A DNA stretch of 6,705 nucleotides from an uncultured Actinomycetes bacterium. Lineage in GTDB: Bacteria; Actinomycetota; Acidimicrobiia; Acidimicrobiales; RAAP-2. Positions 6,289 through 6,705 of the stretch are shown here, piece after piece. The notes beneath the pieces were generated by a model. It was not told the DNA's origin. It did no database searches and worked only from the letters and a program-made list of their open reading frames with translations. Position 1 is the first letter of the stretch. Each line of letters starts with the position of its first letter. The translations under genes were made by a program, and so were the position numbers. The DNA lies in the NCBI GenBank assembly GCA_903893955.1, contig CAITOG010000193.1, forward strand, positions 1-6,705, written 5' to 3'.

Positions 6289-6705
6289 GCCACGTGATGG
6301 GTGTCGTCACGTCGATGCCCTCGATGCCAGTCCGCTGGTGGCCGAGCCCGTTGCTCTTGCCCATCGGCCTGCTGCTGCTGATCGAGGAGGTGGGGTTGCG
6401 TCGCCTCGCTCGGCGAATGTCTGCTCAGCGGGCTGCCACCTGGCGGCGGCGCGGGCTGCTGTACGAAGGGAGCCTCATCGCTCTTGGCATCATGGTCTCG
6501 AGCCCGCTCATGGGCCTCTCGATGCAGCACCTCTGGATCCACATGATCCTCCATGTGGTCGAGATGTTCTACCTTCCTGTTCTCCTGGTCTTCGGAGCGC
6601 CGTTCGTTCCTGCCCTCTTCTCGATGCCGGTCGGGCTTCGGCGTCGCGTGATCTCGTGGTGGCGCCTCGGCAGGTGGCGGTGGCTGACCAGGGGTTGGTG
6701 GCGGC
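6285..6705 (+). CDS. ctaG: CtaG-like cytochrome c oxidase assembly protein (caa3 type), 3' end missing
   Basis: An open frame runs from the ATG at 6285, which overlaps the previous stop as ATGA, to the window edge: 140 codons, no stop. Caa3_CtaG proteins are multi-helix membrane proteins required for assembly of caa3-type cytochrome oxidase and linked to copper. Hydrophobic segments are at about 20-37, 58-78, 83-103 and possibly 105-116. The family-like core is RRGLLYEGSLIALG (55-68), then QHLWIHMILHVVEMF (81-95) and LPVLLVFGAPFVP (97-109). HMILH matches the HMxQH helix of the family with Leu for Gln. The RWLT near the end matches the segment that usually precedes a Pro and the next helix. 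The N-terminus has four Met in 14 residues (1, 5, 11, 14). No good Shine-Dalgarno is seen before 6285; starts at GTG 6294, ATG 6297 or ATG 6315 cannot be excluded. Confidence 0.85.
   Translation, partial: MSHVMGVVTSMPSMPVRWWPSPLLLPIGLLLLIEEVGLRRLARRMSAQRAATWRRRGLLYEGSLIALGIMVSSPLMGLSMQHLWIHMILHVVEMFYLPVLLVFGAPFVPALFSMPVGLRRRVISWWRLGRWRWLTRGWWR

Overview
The window is a densely packed, GC-rich stretch of bacterial chromosome with every gene on the + strand. It looks actinobacterial: aroB-aroQ-pepP-efp-nusB in this order is the classic actinobacterial shikimate/EF-P/NusB block, and EF-P and AroQ carry all family motifs. High GC plus the adjoining Sco/CtaG-type genes would suit an Acidimicrobiia-like or other deep-branching actinobacterium, but that finer placement is inference from gene content; no 16S or similar marker is present. 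There are no tRNAs, rRNAs, mobile elements, CRISPR arrays or long non-coding stretches. The largest gap is 61 bp.

Region 1 (1-3327) is a housekeeping operon. The 3' part of aroB (3-dehydroquinate synthase) overlaps aroQ (type II 3-dehydroquinate dehydratase) by ATGA. aroQ overlaps an M24-family Xaa-Pro peptidase gene by one base, which in turn overlaps efp by one base. nusB follows after 10 bp. AroB and AroQ catalyse consecutive shikimate-pathway steps. The Pro-specific peptidase and EF-P (which rescues ribosomes at proline runs) are a conserved neighbour pair. NusB is a transcription antitermination factor for rRNA operons.

Region 2 (3328-3388) is a short intergenic gap with a good ribosome binding site, a weak promoter-like element and a 10-bp perfect palindrome. 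It is probably the boundary between two transcription units.

Region 3 (3389-6705) is the interesting part. It holds three genes chained by ATGA overlaps. The first encodes a 586-residue protein with about ten membrane segments fused to an extracytoplasmic Sco-like thioredoxin-fold domain that keeps the copper-binding CxxxC plus distal His. Its membrane part appears to be an internal duplication of a four-helix, DoxX-like unit. The second encodes a secreted, strand-rich protein of unknown function with two cysteines. The third, cut by the window end, encodes a CtaG (caa3-type cytochrome oxidase assembly) membrane protein. Sco and CtaG proteins both act in copper delivery to cytochrome oxidase, so the three genes are best read as a candidate oxidase-assembly or copper-handling module, with the fusion protein and the secreted partner as its least described parts.
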